This document shows, piece by piece, positions 17,048 through 26,928 of a DNA stretch of 64,000 nt. The notes under the pieces are model-generated. The model saw nothing but the letters and a program-made list of their open reading frames with translations. It made no database searches and was not told the origin of the DNA. Source of the stretch: Pseudomonadota bacterium (GTDB lineage Bacteria; Pseudomonadota; Gammaproteobacteria; Burkholderiales; Rhodocyclaceae). Location: positions 62,001 through 126,000 of the forward strand of contig JAGTRW010000001.1 of the NCBI GenBank assembly GCA_018262095.1, written 5' to 3'. The position numbers and the translations under genes were made by a program. The number at the start of each line of letters is the position of its first letter. Within the stretch, counting starts at the first letter, position 1.

Positions 17048-18805
17048 TTGGCCCTGACCCTACTTGGACTATCCGGCGCGCTGACCCACGATCCCTCGGC
17101 GGCGCTTTACATCGACGGCAAGCTCGTCGCCGCCGCCGAAGAGGAGCGCTTCGTCCGCGACAAACATGCCAAGAACCGCATGCCCTACGAAGCGGCAAAA
17201 TTCTGCCTGCAGTTCGCCGGGATCAAGCCCGCCGACGTCGACGCGGTGGCCATTCCCTTTGCCCCGATCAGCCTTCTCGAGAAGGCGCGCTGGCACTACG
17301 CCAAGCGCTATCTCTATGCACCGGATCGAGCGCTCGATGCGCTGCTGACCGGAAACCGCCGCTACTACCGCTACAAGAAGCGCATCGAATGGTGTCTCGT
17401 TCAGCTCGGCTTCGATCTCAAGAAAATCGAGATCATTCCCGTCGAGCACCATCTCGCGCATGCATCGAGCGCCTACCACTGCTCGGGCTTCAAGGAAAAG
17501 ACGGCGATCCTCGGCATCGACGGCAAGGGCGAGTACGCCACCACTTTTTTCGGCTACGGCGAGAACGGGAAGATCCACAAGATCAAGGAATTTTTCGACC
17601 CGGATTCGCTGAGCGGACTCTACGGCGCGATCACTGAATACCTCGGTTTCGAAATGCTCGACGGCGAGTACAAGGTCATGGGCATGGCGCCGTATGGCGA
17701 TCCTGACAAATACGACTTCTCGCGCCTGGCCAAATTCGAGAACGGCGAACTGACGATCAACACCGACTACGCCAACGTCATCGGCTTCAAGCGCTACAAG
17801 GAAAACGGCAAGGGCTATTACTTCTCGCCCAAGCTCATCGACTGGCTGGGCCCCAAGCGCAGCGGCGACATCGCCGACGACCCCTACATCCACTACGCGG
17901 CGAGCATGCAGAAGCTGTTCGAGGATCTGGCGCTGCAGATGATCGACTATTACCTGGGCGACATCCTGCGCGAAACAGGGAGGCTCGCTTTCGCCGGCGG
18001 CGGCGCGCTCAACGTCAAGCTCAATCAGAAAATCATCGCCCGCCCCGAACTCAAGGAACTCTTCGTCCAGCCGGCGTCCGGCGACGCCGGAACGGCGGTC
18101 GGCGCGGCGGCCTACGTATCGGTCGAACGCGGCGTTGCGGTCGAGAAGATGGAGCACGTCTACCTCGGCCCGGCCTACAGCAACGAAGACGTCATCGCGG
18201 CCTGCACCAGGCATCCGGCAAGGCCGCAGTGGCAGGTGATCGACGCGGTGCCGCAACGCGTCGCCGAGCTGCTCGTCGCCGGCAATCCGGTGGCCTGGTT
18301 TCAGGGCCGCATGGAGTTTGGCCCGCGTGCTCTCGGCGGCCGTTCTATCCTCGGCTGCCCGAGCGCCGCCGGCGTCGCCGACCGCATCAACGAGCAGATC
18401 AAATTCCGCGAGCGCTGGCGTCCCTTCTGCCCGAGCATGATCGATCGCGTCGGGCCGCAGATGCTGCGCAGCGACCACCCGGCGCCGTTCATGACCTTCA
18501 CCTTCGAAGTTTCCGAAGAATGGAAGCGCCGCGTTCCCGAGGTCGTGCACGAGGACGGCACCTCACGCGCCCAGGTTCTCGCTCGCACGCACAACCCGCG
18601 CTATTACGACCTGATGCTCGAACTCGAAAAGCTCACCGGCAACGGCGTCGTCCTCAACACCTCGCTCAACCGCCGCGGCGAAGCGATGATCTGCTCGCCG
18701 ACCGACGCGCTCGACATGTTCTACGGGTCGGACCTCGAGTATCTGGTGATGGAGGATGTGTTGGTCGTCAAGAACGCAGACCGTGCGGAGCCCGCCGTTG
18801 GCTGA
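17048..18805 (+). CDS. NodU/CmcH-type carbamoyltransferase
   Basis: 585 residues. Family enzymes O-carbamoylate sugars or antibiotics using carbamoyl phosphate and ATP. The N-terminal Kae1/HypF-like domain has [12 protein letters not shown] and the iron-binding HHxxHA-like motif [11 protein letters not shown] (about residues 131-141), with [15 protein letters not shown] further on. The C-terminal domain carries [13 protein letters not shown] and [11 protein letters not shown], both conserved in NodU/TobZ. The start is TTG at 17048, the first family-like residue. It is the first gene of the surface-glycan run, so a carbamoylated sugar in LPS core or exopolysaccharide is the natural inference. 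Confidence 0.9.
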   Translation: MALTLLGLSGALTHDPSAALYIDGKLVAAAEEERFVRDKHAKNRMPYEAAKFCLQFAGIKPADVDAVAIPFAPISLLEKARWHYAKRYLYAPDRALDALLTGNRRYYRYKKRIEWCLVQLGFDLKKIEIIPVEHHLAHASSAYHCSGFKEKTAILGIDGKGEYATTFFGYGENGKIHKIKEFFDPDSLSGLYGAITEYLGFEMLDGEYKVMGMAPYGDPDKYDFSRLAKFENGELTINTDYANVIGFKRYKENGKGYYFSPKLIDWLGPKRSGDIADDPYIHYAASMQKLFEDLALQMIDYYLGDILRETGRLAFAGGGALNVKLNQKIIARPELKELFVQPASGDAGTAVGAAAYVSVERGVAVEKMEHVYLGPAYSNEDVIAACTRHPARPQWQVIDAVPQRVAELLVAGNPVAWFQGRMEFGPRALGGRSILGCPSAAGVADRINEQIKFRERWRPFCPSMIDRVGPQMLRSDHPAPFMTFTFEVSEEWKRRVPEVVHEDGTSRAQVLARTHNPRYYDLMLELEKLTGNGVVLNTSLNRRGEAMICSPTDALDMFYGSDLEYLVMEDVLVVKNADRAEPAVG

Positions 18806-19931
18806 GCGCTGGATCCTCCAGTTCTGCCATTGCCACTACGGGCCGTTTCTCGACGTCGCGCGCCAGTATTCGGCGCTGTTCAAGGATAGCCAATACAAGG
18901 TCCTGACGGTCTACCTGACCGGCGAAGAGAGCGCCGCGGCACGCGCGGGCTCAAGCTCGGACGAGGTGATTTTTCTCGATTTCAAGAGCCGCGACGTGCG
19001 CGGCCTCAAGATCGGCGCCATCCGTGCGCTCAAAAAGATCATCGCCGGCCGCGACATCGCGCTGATCATCGCGCACCGTTTCAAACCGATCTACATCGCC
19101 TGCCTGGCGAGCACGCTGCCGGTGATCGGCGTGCACCACGCTTTCGGCGACTACGATCGCGCGCCCAGGCGCTGGTTCGCCGAGATTTTTCGAAAACGCC
19201 TGGCCTTGCTCGCCGTCTCCGACGCCGTCCGCGACGACATCCGCAAGCGGCTGCCGCGGTGGGCACCCGACCGCATCGAGACGCTGCACAACCGGCTCGA
19301 CGTCGAAGCGGTGCGTCGCGAAATCGTTGCGCGCGAACAGGCCAGGCAGATCCTCAACATCCCGCAAGAGGCGTTGGTCATCGCCAATGTCGGCCGGCTC
19401 CACCCGGACAAGGATCAGGCGACCTTGATCGCCGCGTTCGCCAGGGCGCTGCCCTGTCTTCCGCCAACAACCCTGCTGGTGATTGCCGGCAGTGGCCCGC
19501 TCGCCGCCGAGCTGCGCAAGCTCGCTGAACAACTCGAGCTGGATGATCGCATCCACTTCCTCGGCCAAATTCCGCAGGCGCGTCGGCTGTTTTCAGCCTT
19601 CGATCTATTTGTGCTCACCTCGGATCACGAGCCCTTCGGCATGGTTCTGCTCGAAGCGATGGCTGCCGACGTGCCGGTGATGGCGACCGACTGCGGCGGC
19701 GCACCGGAAGTTGTCGGACGCCAGAATCTGCTGTTCGATCTCGGAAATTCGGGACAGCTTGCCGGGCTGCTCGTCAGTTTTTTTGTCGATACCGATGACA
19801 GCGATCGCCAGGAAGTCAGCTCGTTCGGAGCGCTTCGTCTGGATCAAGCGTTCTCCGATATAGTCGCGCGTCGGCGCTTTTTCAGTTTGCCCATGATGCA
19901 GGCCGCGCTGAGCGCGCAAAGTCGTTGCTGA
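18798..19931 (+). CDS. Glycosyltransferase, GT4-like (GT-B fold)
   Basis: 377 residues. The C-terminal nucleotide-sugar domain contains ANVGRLHPDKDQATLIAAFA and the E-x7-E type motif HEPFGMVLLEAMAADVPV followed by ATDCGGAPEVV. TTG 18798 is taken as start: it overlaps the carbamoyltransferase stop by 8 bases and follows GCGGAG. The longer open frame from 18756 lies inside the previous gene. Donor and acceptor unknown. The stop TGA shares its A with the next ATG. Confidence 0.85.
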   Translation: MAERWILQFCHCHYGPFLDVARQYSALFKDSQYKVLTVYLTGEESAAARAGSSSDEVIFLDFKSRDVRGLKIGAIRALKKIIAGRDIALIIAHRFKPIYIACLASTLPVIGVHHAFGDYDRAPRRWFAEIFRKRLALLAVSDAVRDDIRKRLPRWAPDRIETLHNRLDVEAVRREIVAREQARQILNIPQEALVIANVGRLHPDKDQATLIAAFARALPCLPPTTLLVIAGSGPLAAELRKLAEQLELDDRIHFLGQIPQARRLFSAFDLFVLTSDHEPFGMVLLEAMAADVPVMATDCGGAPEVVGRQNLLFDLGNSGQLAGLLVSFFVDTDDSDRQEVSSFGALRLDQAFSDIVARRRFFSLPMMQAALSAQSRC

Positions 19932-21013
19932 TGGCGAGGCGAGATGTGATCATCGAAAGCGGAATCGAAGCAATGAGAAGCAGCGCGCGCTCGGCCAAGC
20001 CGACGGTCGCCCTGGTCGCTTTCGACTCTCTGGGAGATGGGCTGATCTATCTGATGATCGCCGAGAATCTGCGGCAAAACGGATTTGGCGTCACCTGTTA
20101 CGGCAATATCGCGTATCAGATGAGGCACTGGCTTCCCGGCTTGAACCTCAGAAATTATCCGCAACGAGACCAGTTCGAGCGCGAATTCGACGCCTACGAT
20201 CTGGTCATCATGAGCCCGCCTCAATTCCTTCGGGACACGATGGACGAGCAGAAAACCGCGGCGCTACGCGAAAAATACCTGTTGATTTGCCAGAAGACGC
20301 CTGAGAGTTGGCGCTTTGACCACACCGAGCGATTGAGGCGTACACTCGGCGCTAAGGCTTTTGAACAACTCCAAGGCCTGACGAACTGTAGCGGCTCGAT
20401 CCGCTTCAAAAAATTCTCTGACGAAAGCGCCGTCGAGATGACCCTGCACTACATGAGGGAAAAAATGCATCTCGAGAACGTCAGCAAAGAGATTCGGCTC
20501 ACGCCTCCCGACGGCTTGCAGTTTCGGCGTCACCCCAGGCGCATTATCGTCAGCCCTGACTCCGCCGGCCCCGAGAAAAAAAACTGGACGCCGTCTTCGT
20601 TCATCGAACTGTGCCATCGATTGAAAGCTCGCGGTTATGAACCAGAGATCGTCGTGGCCCCCAAACACCATTCGCGATGGGCAAACATGGCCAGCAACGT
20701 GTTCGCCACGCCGTGTTTTCCCGACATCGATCGACTGAGTGCGCACCTCTACGAATCAGGCGCCGTCATTGCCAACGACTCGGGAAACGGCCACCTGGCG
20801 TCGTTTCTCAAGATCCCGGTGGTCACCATCTACCGTAAGAAAAACCCCGTCTTTCACTGGCGACCGAACTGGGGGCCGGGGATCGTCGTTTGCCCGGCGC
20901 TGACCATCCTGTGGCCGGGCGGCGCGCTCTGGAAGCCGTTTGTACGCACCGCTGAGATCGTTTCGGCGTTGGAACAACTTCTTTTGGGGTCTTGTCGTGA
21001 TCACTCGGCCTGA
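19931..21013 (+). CDS. Glycosyltransferase family 9 (heptosyltransferase-like)
   Basis: 360 residues. N-terminal FDSLGDGLIYLMIAENL matches the 'GD-x-l-x-t-P' region of heptosyltransferases in degenerate form. The C-terminal half has RIIVSPDSAGPEKKNW and VIANDSGNGHLASFL followed by IPVVTIYR, equivalent to the ADP-heptose-binding D-T-G/S-x-x-H region. ATG 19931 overlaps the upstream stop (TGATG); ATG 19973 is an alternative start. The sequence is visibly less GC-biased than the flanking housekeeping genes. Likely adds a heptose or related sugar to the core. Confidence 0.78.
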   Translation: MARRDVIIESGIEAMRSSARSAKPTVALVAFDSLGDGLIYLMIAENLRQNGFGVTCYGNIAYQMRHWLPGLNLRNYPQRDQFEREFDAYDLVIMSPPQFLRDTMDEQKTAALREKYLLICQKTPESWRFDHTERLRRTLGAKAFEQLQGLTNCSGSIRFKKFSDESAVEMTLHYMREKMHLENVSKEIRLTPPDGLQFRRHPRRIIVSPDSAGPEKKNWTPSSFIELCHRLKARGYEPEIVVAPKHHSRWANMASNVFATPCFPDIDRLSAHLYESGAVIANDSGNGHLASFLKIPVVTIYRKKNPVFHWRPNWGPGIVVCPALTILWPGGALWKPFVRTAEIVSALEQLLLGSCRDHSA

Positions 21014-22097
21014 AAAAATACTCGTCATTGACGGAATCAGTGGCGTCCCGCTCGGGCTGGACCTGTGCGAGGCTTTTTGCGCATCAGGTATCGCCACCGT
21101 GCATTTTGACTGCCTGAAGCAAGCGCAGCGGCCGCTCTACGAAATTCGATCAGCTTACGCAAAGCTTGAAAACAAGCGGCGCGATCATGATGGCTTCTAC
21201 CACTTCCCTAAGCTTGTCGAAAAGACTTTGGAAGAACTCCTGGTTCGCGAGAAACCGAGCCATATCCTGGTCGTCGGTTTCGCTTACAAGTTCTTTTGTC
21301 CCACCTACCTTAAGAAGCTCGCGCTCGAATTCAAGACCCCCCTATTTCTCTACGACACCGATAGTTGCAACCTGTATTCGAAGCGACGCGAGTTCATCTT
21401 TTTTGTCGAAAACGAATTGCCGGTCTACGATCGGGTTTTTTCCTTCTCGCAAGTCACTACCCATTTCTTCCGCGAAACGAGGCAGCTTGACGCCGTCCAT
21501 CTCCCCTTCGGTGCGCAGCAGATCGATCTACCGAACTGCGAAGAGAAATCGATCGACGTCCTGTTCGTCGGCAGCTGCGATTTTCGCAGGATCCTGTTGC
21601 TCGAAAAAATAAAAGCCCATGTTGCCGTCTACGGCAGCCGCTGGCAACGCAACTTCCCTCTCATCTCGCCTGAGTTGCGAGGCAGAATCGTCGATCAGCC
21701 CGTTTGGGGTAATGACTTGCAGCAACTGCTCGCGCGTTCGAAGATCGTGCTCAATATCACCAGAGCCGACTTTTTTGGCGCGCAGACCGGAATCAATCTG
21801 CGCCTGTTCGAGACATTGGCCGCAGGAGGCTTTCTGCTGACCGATTATTGCGAGGAAATTGAAGATCTTTTCGAGATAGGCAAGGAAATCGAAGTCTTCA
21901 GGTCTTCCAGCGAGCTCGTCGACAAGGTCCGCTACTACCTCGAAAACGACGAAAAACGACTATCCATCGCCCGACTCGGCCACGAAAGGTTCTTGAAGAA
22001 TCATACTTGGCGGAATCGGGTCGAACAGTTCATCCACTTGATTGACGCCTCGCCAAACCAAAAACCGATCACCGACAAAGATGCCGCCACTGCTTAA
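20997..22097 (+). CDS. CgeB-like glycosyltransferase
   Basis: 366 residues. The C-terminal third, with FGAQTGINLRLFETLAAGG, LTDYCEEIEDLF and then RLSIARLGHERFLKNHTW, is typical of the Glyco_trans_1_2 (CgeB/DUF3880) group. The N-terminal half is a Rossmann-like domain. GTG 20997 is preferred: it follows TTTGGGGT and overlaps the previous gene by 17 bases; the open frame from 20940 is inside that gene. AT-richer than the surroundings. Role in glycan assembly is inferred from position. Confidence 0.75.
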   Translation: MITRPEKILVIDGISGVPLGLDLCEAFCASGIATVHFDCLKQAQRPLYEIRSAYAKLENKRRDHDGFYHFPKLVEKTLEELLVREKPSHILVVGFAYKFFCPTYLKKLALEFKTPLFLYDTDSCNLYSKRREFIFFVENELPVYDRVFSFSQVTTHFFRETRQLDAVHLPFGAQQIDLPNCEEKSIDVLFVGSCDFRRILLLEKIKAHVAVYGSRWQRNFPLISPELRGRIVDQPVWGNDLQQLLARSKIVLNITRADFFGAQTGINLRLFETLAAGGFLLTDYCEEIEDLFEIGKEIEVFRSSSELVDKVRYYLENDEKRLSIARLGHERFLKNHTWRNRVEQFIHLIDASPNQKPITDKDAATA

Positions 22098-23580
22098 GCC
22101 CCCCCCAACCGGCCGCCTGAAGGAACTGGCCTCGACGATTCCGCCGGCGTGGATCGCTTTTTTTGCCAGCCTCTTCCTGTCGGCCATCGCGATCCTCGGA
22201 ACGGGAGAACCGAATCGCGATGGCATGCTGTATATAGAAATAGCGAAGCTATTTAACGAGAGCGGCTTTGCCGCCGCCAAAGCGAATTTCGACTGGGTCT
22301 TTTTCCCGATCCTCATCGCCAGCACGTCGAAAATTACCGGTCTTGGCTACGAAACAGCGGCCTATCTATTCAATGCGCTGTTGCTGGCCGGCGTCTGCGC
22401 CACCTTGGTACGAATCACCGAAGAGTTTGACCAACGCGCCGCCTGGAGTGCCTGCCTCGTTGCGCTGGCGCTCCCGGCGATCAATCACTACCGTGATTTT
22501 CTGATCAGGGAATTCGGTTTCTGGTTATTCTGCCTATCGGCCATCCTCTTTGCCTTGCGCTGGGCGAAACGACCGACTTGGGTGGGTGGGCTGATCGTTC
22601 AGGCGTGCCTCGGTGCAGCCAGCCTGTTCCGCGTGGAAGCTGCCGCTTTTTTTGTCGCCCTCGCTTTGTGGCAGATATTGGACACACGAAGTTGGAGACA
22701 ACGCCTGCGACGCGTGTCGATGCTTGTCTGGCTGCCGTTTTTTGGCGGAGTGCTGGTCGTCGCGCTGATGGCGGCAGGAGGCGTCGACCTCGGCGAACGT
22801 ATCTCGATCTACGCCGCAGCGGCAAATCCCGTAGCGCTGACCGCCAAGTTCAAGCTTGCCGCAAACCAATTCGCCGACGCGATACTTAGCCACTATTCGA
22901 AAGAAGAGGCCGCGTCGATCCTGTTCTTCGGCCTGATTTCAATGATCCCAAAAAAGTTTCTGGAGATGTCCGGGGTTTTCATTATTCCGCAGATCTACTT
23001 CTTCTGGAGCGATTCGCCGCGCAGAAAAATTGCGGGCTGGCAGCCGCTAGGCTGGTTTTTCGCGGTCTACTGCATCGTTCTCACCGCATTCCTGATGACC
23101 AGCCTGTTCCTGTCAGCACGCTACGTGGCCTTCCTCGCCATCTTGACCGTTCCGCTGATCGCGGTCGGTTTGAACGAGCTTGCCAGTCGACTGCCGCGCT
23201 GGCGCTACGCCATTGTTGGCTTCGTCCTGCTCCTGGCGCTCGCCAATGTAGTTTCGCTGTCGCCACGGAATACACAATACCGTCAAGCAGGGCAATGGGT
23301 CGCTGCGAATTCCCTCTCCGAATGGACGACCTACATTGACGACTCAAGCACCGGCTACTACGCCGGCCCGGCGCACTATTGGGAAAACCGAAGCAGAGTG
23401 GGACTCAGCGTCGAGCAAGCCGTCGCGAAACGGCAGTTCGAATATTACGTGTTTGAACTGTCGCGACGCGACGCCCAGAAAGCCGACTGGATCGCCTCGC
23501 TAAATCTCGATGAAGTCCGACGATTCAAAAATACGCGAGGAGATGCCGTCCTGATCCTCAAGCGCAAGGAAGACCAATAG
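22081..23580 (+). CDS. Polytopic membrane glycosyltransferase (GT-C/PMT-like)
   Basis: 499 residues with roughly ten hydrophobic helices. The first periplasmic loop contains EPNRDGMLYIEIAKLF; an acidic residue just after the first helix is the catalytic hallmark of GT-C enzymes such as ArnT and PMT, which use polyprenyl-phosphate sugars. The C-terminal ~120 residues are a soluble periplasmic domain. ATG 22081 gives the membrane protein directly and overlaps the previous gene by 17 bases; the frame is open from 22042. Exact family (GT39/GT83) uncertain. Confidence 0.7.
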   Translation: MPPLLKPPPTGRLKELASTIPPAWIAFFASLFLSAIAILGTGEPNRDGMLYIEIAKLFNESGFAAAKANFDWVFFPILIASTSKITGLGYETAAYLFNALLLAGVCATLVRITEEFDQRAAWSACLVALALPAINHYRDFLIREFGFWLFCLSAILFALRWAKRPTWVGGLIVQACLGAASLFRVEAAAFFVALALWQILDTRSWRQRLRRVSMLVWLPFFGGVLVVALMAAGGVDLGERISIYAAAANPVALTAKFKLAANQFADAILSHYSKEEAASILFFGLISMIPKKFLEMSGVFIIPQIYFFWSDSPRRKIAGWQPLGWFFAVYCIVLTAFLMTSLFLSARYVAFLAILTVPLIAVGLNELASRLPRWRYAIVGFVLLLALANVVSLSPRNTQYRQAGQWVAANSLSEWTTYIDDSSTGYYAGPAHYWENRSRVGLSVEQAVAKRQFEYYVFELSRRDAQKADWIASLNLDEVRRFKNTRGDAVLILKRKEDQ

Positions 23581-23635
23581 CAGCCGCCGCGCGCCGTCCT
23601 TCAGCCTTTTGCCTATCGGTTGACGGCAAGGCCGC

Positions 23636-25549
23636 ATGTTAAACTCCGTGCTCGATTACCCAGCAAGAATGCGCTCATCCACAATGCAGCCAGTCGGCAC
23701 ACCGCCCGCTTCCTCTCTAAAAATCTACCTGCGTCTACTGGGCTATCTGCGGCCGATGATTGGCTTGTTCGCCATCAGTCTGCTCGGTTTCATCGTCTTT
23801 GCTTCTTCGCAGCCCTTGCTGGCGGCCATTCTGAAGTACTTCGTCGATGGCCTGACGATGTCTTCCGGTTCGACGTTCCACGACATTCCGCTGCTCGGCA
23901 GGCTTGATCTGGCTTATGGCGTTCCGCTGCTGCTGATCCTCGTCGTGGTCTGGCAGGGTCTCGGCTCTTTTTTCGGCAACTACTATCTGGCCAAAGTCTC
24001 GCTCGGGCTGGTCAACGACTTGCGGCGCGCGCTCTTTGAAAGCCTGTTGACCCTGCCCAACACTTACTTCGATCAAAACAGTTCGGGACATCTGATCTCG
24101 CGGATCTCGTACAACGTGACGATGGTCACCGGCGCCGCGACCGATGCGATCAAGGTGCTGATTCGCGAAGGGCTTTCGGTCGTCTTCCTGTTTGGCTATC
24201 TGCTATGGATGAACTGGAAGCTCACGCTGGTGATGGTCGCCATCCTGCCGGTCATCGGCGTGATGGCCAGCGCCGCCAGCCGCAAGTTTCGCAAACAGAG
24301 CGGGAAAATTCAATCGGCGATGGGCGACCTGACCCATGTGGCGTCAGAAACCATTCTCGGCTACCGGGTCGTTCGCAGCTTTGGCGGAGAAGACTACGAA
24401 GCGGCACGCTTCCGCGCCTCGAGCGAATCGAACACCAACAAACAACTGCGCATGGCAAAAACCGCAGCCAGTTTCACACCAGCGCTGCAACTGGTGACCT
24501 ACAGCACGATGTCCGCCTTGCTGTTGCTCGTGCTGTTGCTGCGCGGAAACGCCTCGGCCGGCGATCTGGTCGCCTACATCACGGCGGCCAGCATGCTGCC
24601 CAAGCCGATTCGCCAGCTGTCGGAAATCAGCGCGACGATCCAGAAGGGACTGGCCGGCGCCGAGAGCATTTTTTCGCAGCTCGATGAAGCCCCTGAAATC
24701 GACACCGGCAGCCTGGAGCGCGACCGCGTATCCGGCCGACTTGAGGTCAGGAATTTGTCATTCAGTTACGTCGGCAGCGACAAGCGGGTACTCGACGACA
24801 TCAGTTTTTCCATTGAACCGGGTCAGATGCTTGCCCTCGTCGGCCGCTCGGGAAGCGGCAAATCGACGCTGGCCAACCTGATTCCGCGCTTTTACCACCA
24901 CGAGCAGGGGCAGATCCTGATCGACGGGGTCGATATCAAGGACTACACGCTGCGCAATCTGCGTCGCCACATTGCCTTGGTCACCCAGCAAACGTCGCTG
25001 TTCAACGACACGGTCTCGAACAATATTGCCTACGGCGATCTGGCCGGTGCGCCGAGGGCTGACATCGAGAAGGCGGCCGAAGATGCTTATGCGCGCGAAT
25101 TCATCGATCAGTTGCCGGCCGGTTTCGACACCCTGGTCGGCGAAAACGGCGTTCTGCTTTCGGGCGGTCAGCGGCAGCGTCTGGCGATTGCGCGCGCGAT
25201 CCTCAAGGACGCGCCGATCCTCATTCTCGACGAAGCGACGTCGGCGCTCGACACCGAATCCGAGCGCCACATCCAGAATGCGCTCGATCACGTCATGTCC
25301 AACCGCACCACGCTGGTCATTGCCCATCGTCTATCGACCATCGAGAAGGCCGATTCGATCATGGTCATGGACCAGGGACGCATCGTCGAGCGCGGCACCC
25401 ACGCCGAACTGCTCGCCGCCAATGGTCATTACGCCCGTCTGCACGCCATGCAGTTCAGGGAGGAAACGACGGCCGCAGGCGGCTCGGAACCCGAGTTCGA
25501 CCGCCAGCCTGAAGGCCAAGCAATTAGATCATCAACAATCACGGGGTAA
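23636..25549 (+). CDS. msbA: MsbA-type lipid A/glycan ABC exporter
   Basis: 637 residues, a half-transporter with fused membrane and ATPase domains, 30-50 residues longer at the ends than typical MsbA. Six TM segments lie in residues ~25-330; the ATPase has Walker A GRSGSGKST (about 403-411), signature LSGGQRQRLAIARA, Walker B ILILDEATSALD and the H-loop IAHRLSTI. MsbA flips lipid A-core to the periplasmic face, which fits the lpxL/waa neighbourhood. In-frame ATGs at 23636, 23669 and 23684 are all possible starts; none has a strong ribosome site. Ends 6 bases before ugd. Confidence 0.9.
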   Translation: MLNSVLDYPARMRSSTMQPVGTPPASSLKIYLRLLGYLRPMIGLFAISLLGFIVFASSQPLLAAILKYFVDGLTMSSGSTFHDIPLLGRLDLAYGVPLLLILVVVWQGLGSFFGNYYLAKVSLGLVNDLRRALFESLLTLPNTYFDQNSSGHLISRISYNVTMVTGAATDAIKVLIREGLSVVFLFGYLLWMNWKLTLVMVAILPVIGVMASAASRKFRKQSGKIQSAMGDLTHVASETILGYRVVRSFGGEDYEAARFRASSESNTNKQLRMAKTAASFTPALQLVTYSTMSALLLLVLLLRGNASAGDLVAYITAASMLPKPIRQLSEISATIQKGLAGAESIFSQLDEAPEIDTGSLERDRVSGRLEVRNLSFSYVGSDKRVLDDISFSIEPGQMLALVGRSGSGKSTLANLIPRFYHHEQGQILIDGVDIKDYTLRNLRRHIALVTQQTSLFNDTVSNNIAYGDLAGAPRADIEKAAEDAYAREFIDQLPAGFDTLVGENGVLLSGGQRQRLAIARAILKDAPILILDEATSALDTESERHIQNALDHVMSNRTTLVIAHRLSTIEKADSIMVMDQGRIVERGTHAELLAANGHYARLHAMQFREETTAAGGSEPEFDRQPEGQAIRSSTITG

Positions 25550-25555
25550 TTCAAG

Positions 25556-26890
25556 ATGAAAATCACAGTTATTGGAACCGGCTATGTCGGCCTGGTCACC
25601 GGCGCCTGTCTCGCCGAAGTCGGCAACGAGGTGTTCTGCCTGGACGTCGACTCGCGCAAGATCGACGTCCTCAAGGCAGGCGGAATTCCGATCTTCGAAC
25701 CCGGGCTCGAGGAGATGGTCAAGCGCAACGTCGATGCCGGCCGCCTGATGTTCACCACCGATATCGAAGCCTCGGTGCACTTCGGCGAGATCCAGTTCAT
25801 CGCCGTCGGCACGCCGCCCGACGAAGACGGCTCGGCTGATCTTCAATACGTCCTCGCCGCAGCGCGCAACATCGGGCGACACATGAAAAGCTTCAAGCTG
25901 GTGGTCGACAAATCGACCGTCCCGGTCGGCACCGCCGATCGCGTCAAAGCGGCGATGCGCGAAGAGCTTGCGGCGCGCGGCCTCGCTATCGATTTCGGCG
26001 TCGCCTCGAACCCCGAATTTCTCAAGGAAGGCGCCGCCATCGACGACTTCATGCGGCCTGATCGAATCGTGATCGGCACCGACGACGAGAAAGCCACCCA
26101 GTTGCTGCGCGACCTGTACGCGCCTTTTCAGCGCAACCGCGATCGCCTGCTGACGATGGACGTGCGCTCAGCCGAACTGACCAAGTACGCCGCCAACGCC
26201 ATGCTGGCGACCCGCATTTCGTTCATGAACGAATTGTCGACACTTGCCGAAAAACTCGGCGCCGACGTCGAGCAAGTTCGCCACGGCATCGGTGCCGACC
26301 CGCGCATCGGCTATCACTTTCTTTACGCCGGCTGCGGTTACGGCGGCTCGTGCTTTCCCAAGGACGTTCAGGCCTTGCGCCGGACCGCCCAGGAAAACGA
26401 CGTAGAGATGCGAGTTCTCGACGCGGTCGAAGTGGCCAACGAAGCGCAGAAAAGCGTTCTGATCAACAAGATCAAGATCCGCTTCGGCACCGACCTCAAG
26501 AATCGGCACTTCGCAATCTGGGGTCTGGCGTTCAAGCCCAACACCGACGACATGCGCGAAGCGCCGAGCCGGGTCATGATCGAGGCGCTGTGGGGCATGG
26601 GTGCCACCGTCTCGGCCTACGATCCGGCGGCAATGGATGAGACGCGAAAGATCTACGGCCTGCGTGACGACCTGACGCTGGCCGACAACCCGATGGACGC
26701 GCTGCACGGCGCCGACGCGCTGCTCATCGTCACCGAGTGGAAAGCCTTCCACAGCCCCAACTTCGAAACCATGAAAGCGCAGCTCAAGGCGCCGATTATT
26801 TTTGACGGACGCAATCTTTACGAACCCGAAGCGATGCACGCGCAAGGTTTCGAGTACCTTCCGATCGGTCGGCAAGCATTGTCGATCTGA
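25556..26890 (+). CDS. ugd: UDP-glucose 6-dehydrogenase
   Basis: 444 residues. Oxidises UDP-glucose to UDP-glucuronate in two NAD+-dependent steps. Rossmann motif GTGYVG at residues 7-12; catalytic cysteine in the [12 protein letters not shown] segment (about residue 260); the C-terminal UDP-binding domain has [15 protein letters not shown]. It starts 6 bases after msbA in the same direction. It supplies uronic acid (or a precursor for 4-amino-arabinose or xylose) to the glycan encoded by this cluster. Confidence 0.95.
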   Translation: MKITVIGTGYVGLVTGACLAEVGNEVFCLDVDSRKIDVLKAGGIPIFEPGLEEMVKRNVDAGRLMFTTDIEASVHFGEIQFIAVGTPPDEDGSADLQYVLAAARNIGRHMKSFKLVVDKSTVPVGTADRVKAAMREELAARGLAIDFGVASNPEFLKEGAAIDDFMRPDRIVIGTDDEKATQLLRDLYAPFQRNRDRLLTMDVRSAELTKYAANAMLATRISFMNELSTLAEKLGADVEQVRHGIGADPRIGYHFLYAGCGYGGSCFPKDVQALRRTAQENDVEMRVLDAVEVANEAQKSVLINKIKIRFGTDLKNRHFAIWGLAFKPNTDDMREAPSRVMIEALWGMGATVSAYDPAAMDETRKIYGLRDDLTLADNPMDALHGADALLIVTEWKAFHSPNFETMKAQLKAPIIFDGRNLYEPEAMHAQGFEYLPIGRQALSI

Positions 26891-26928
26891 TCGCCCCGCC
26901 GGATTCGCTGGCGTCCCTGGCCGAGCAA

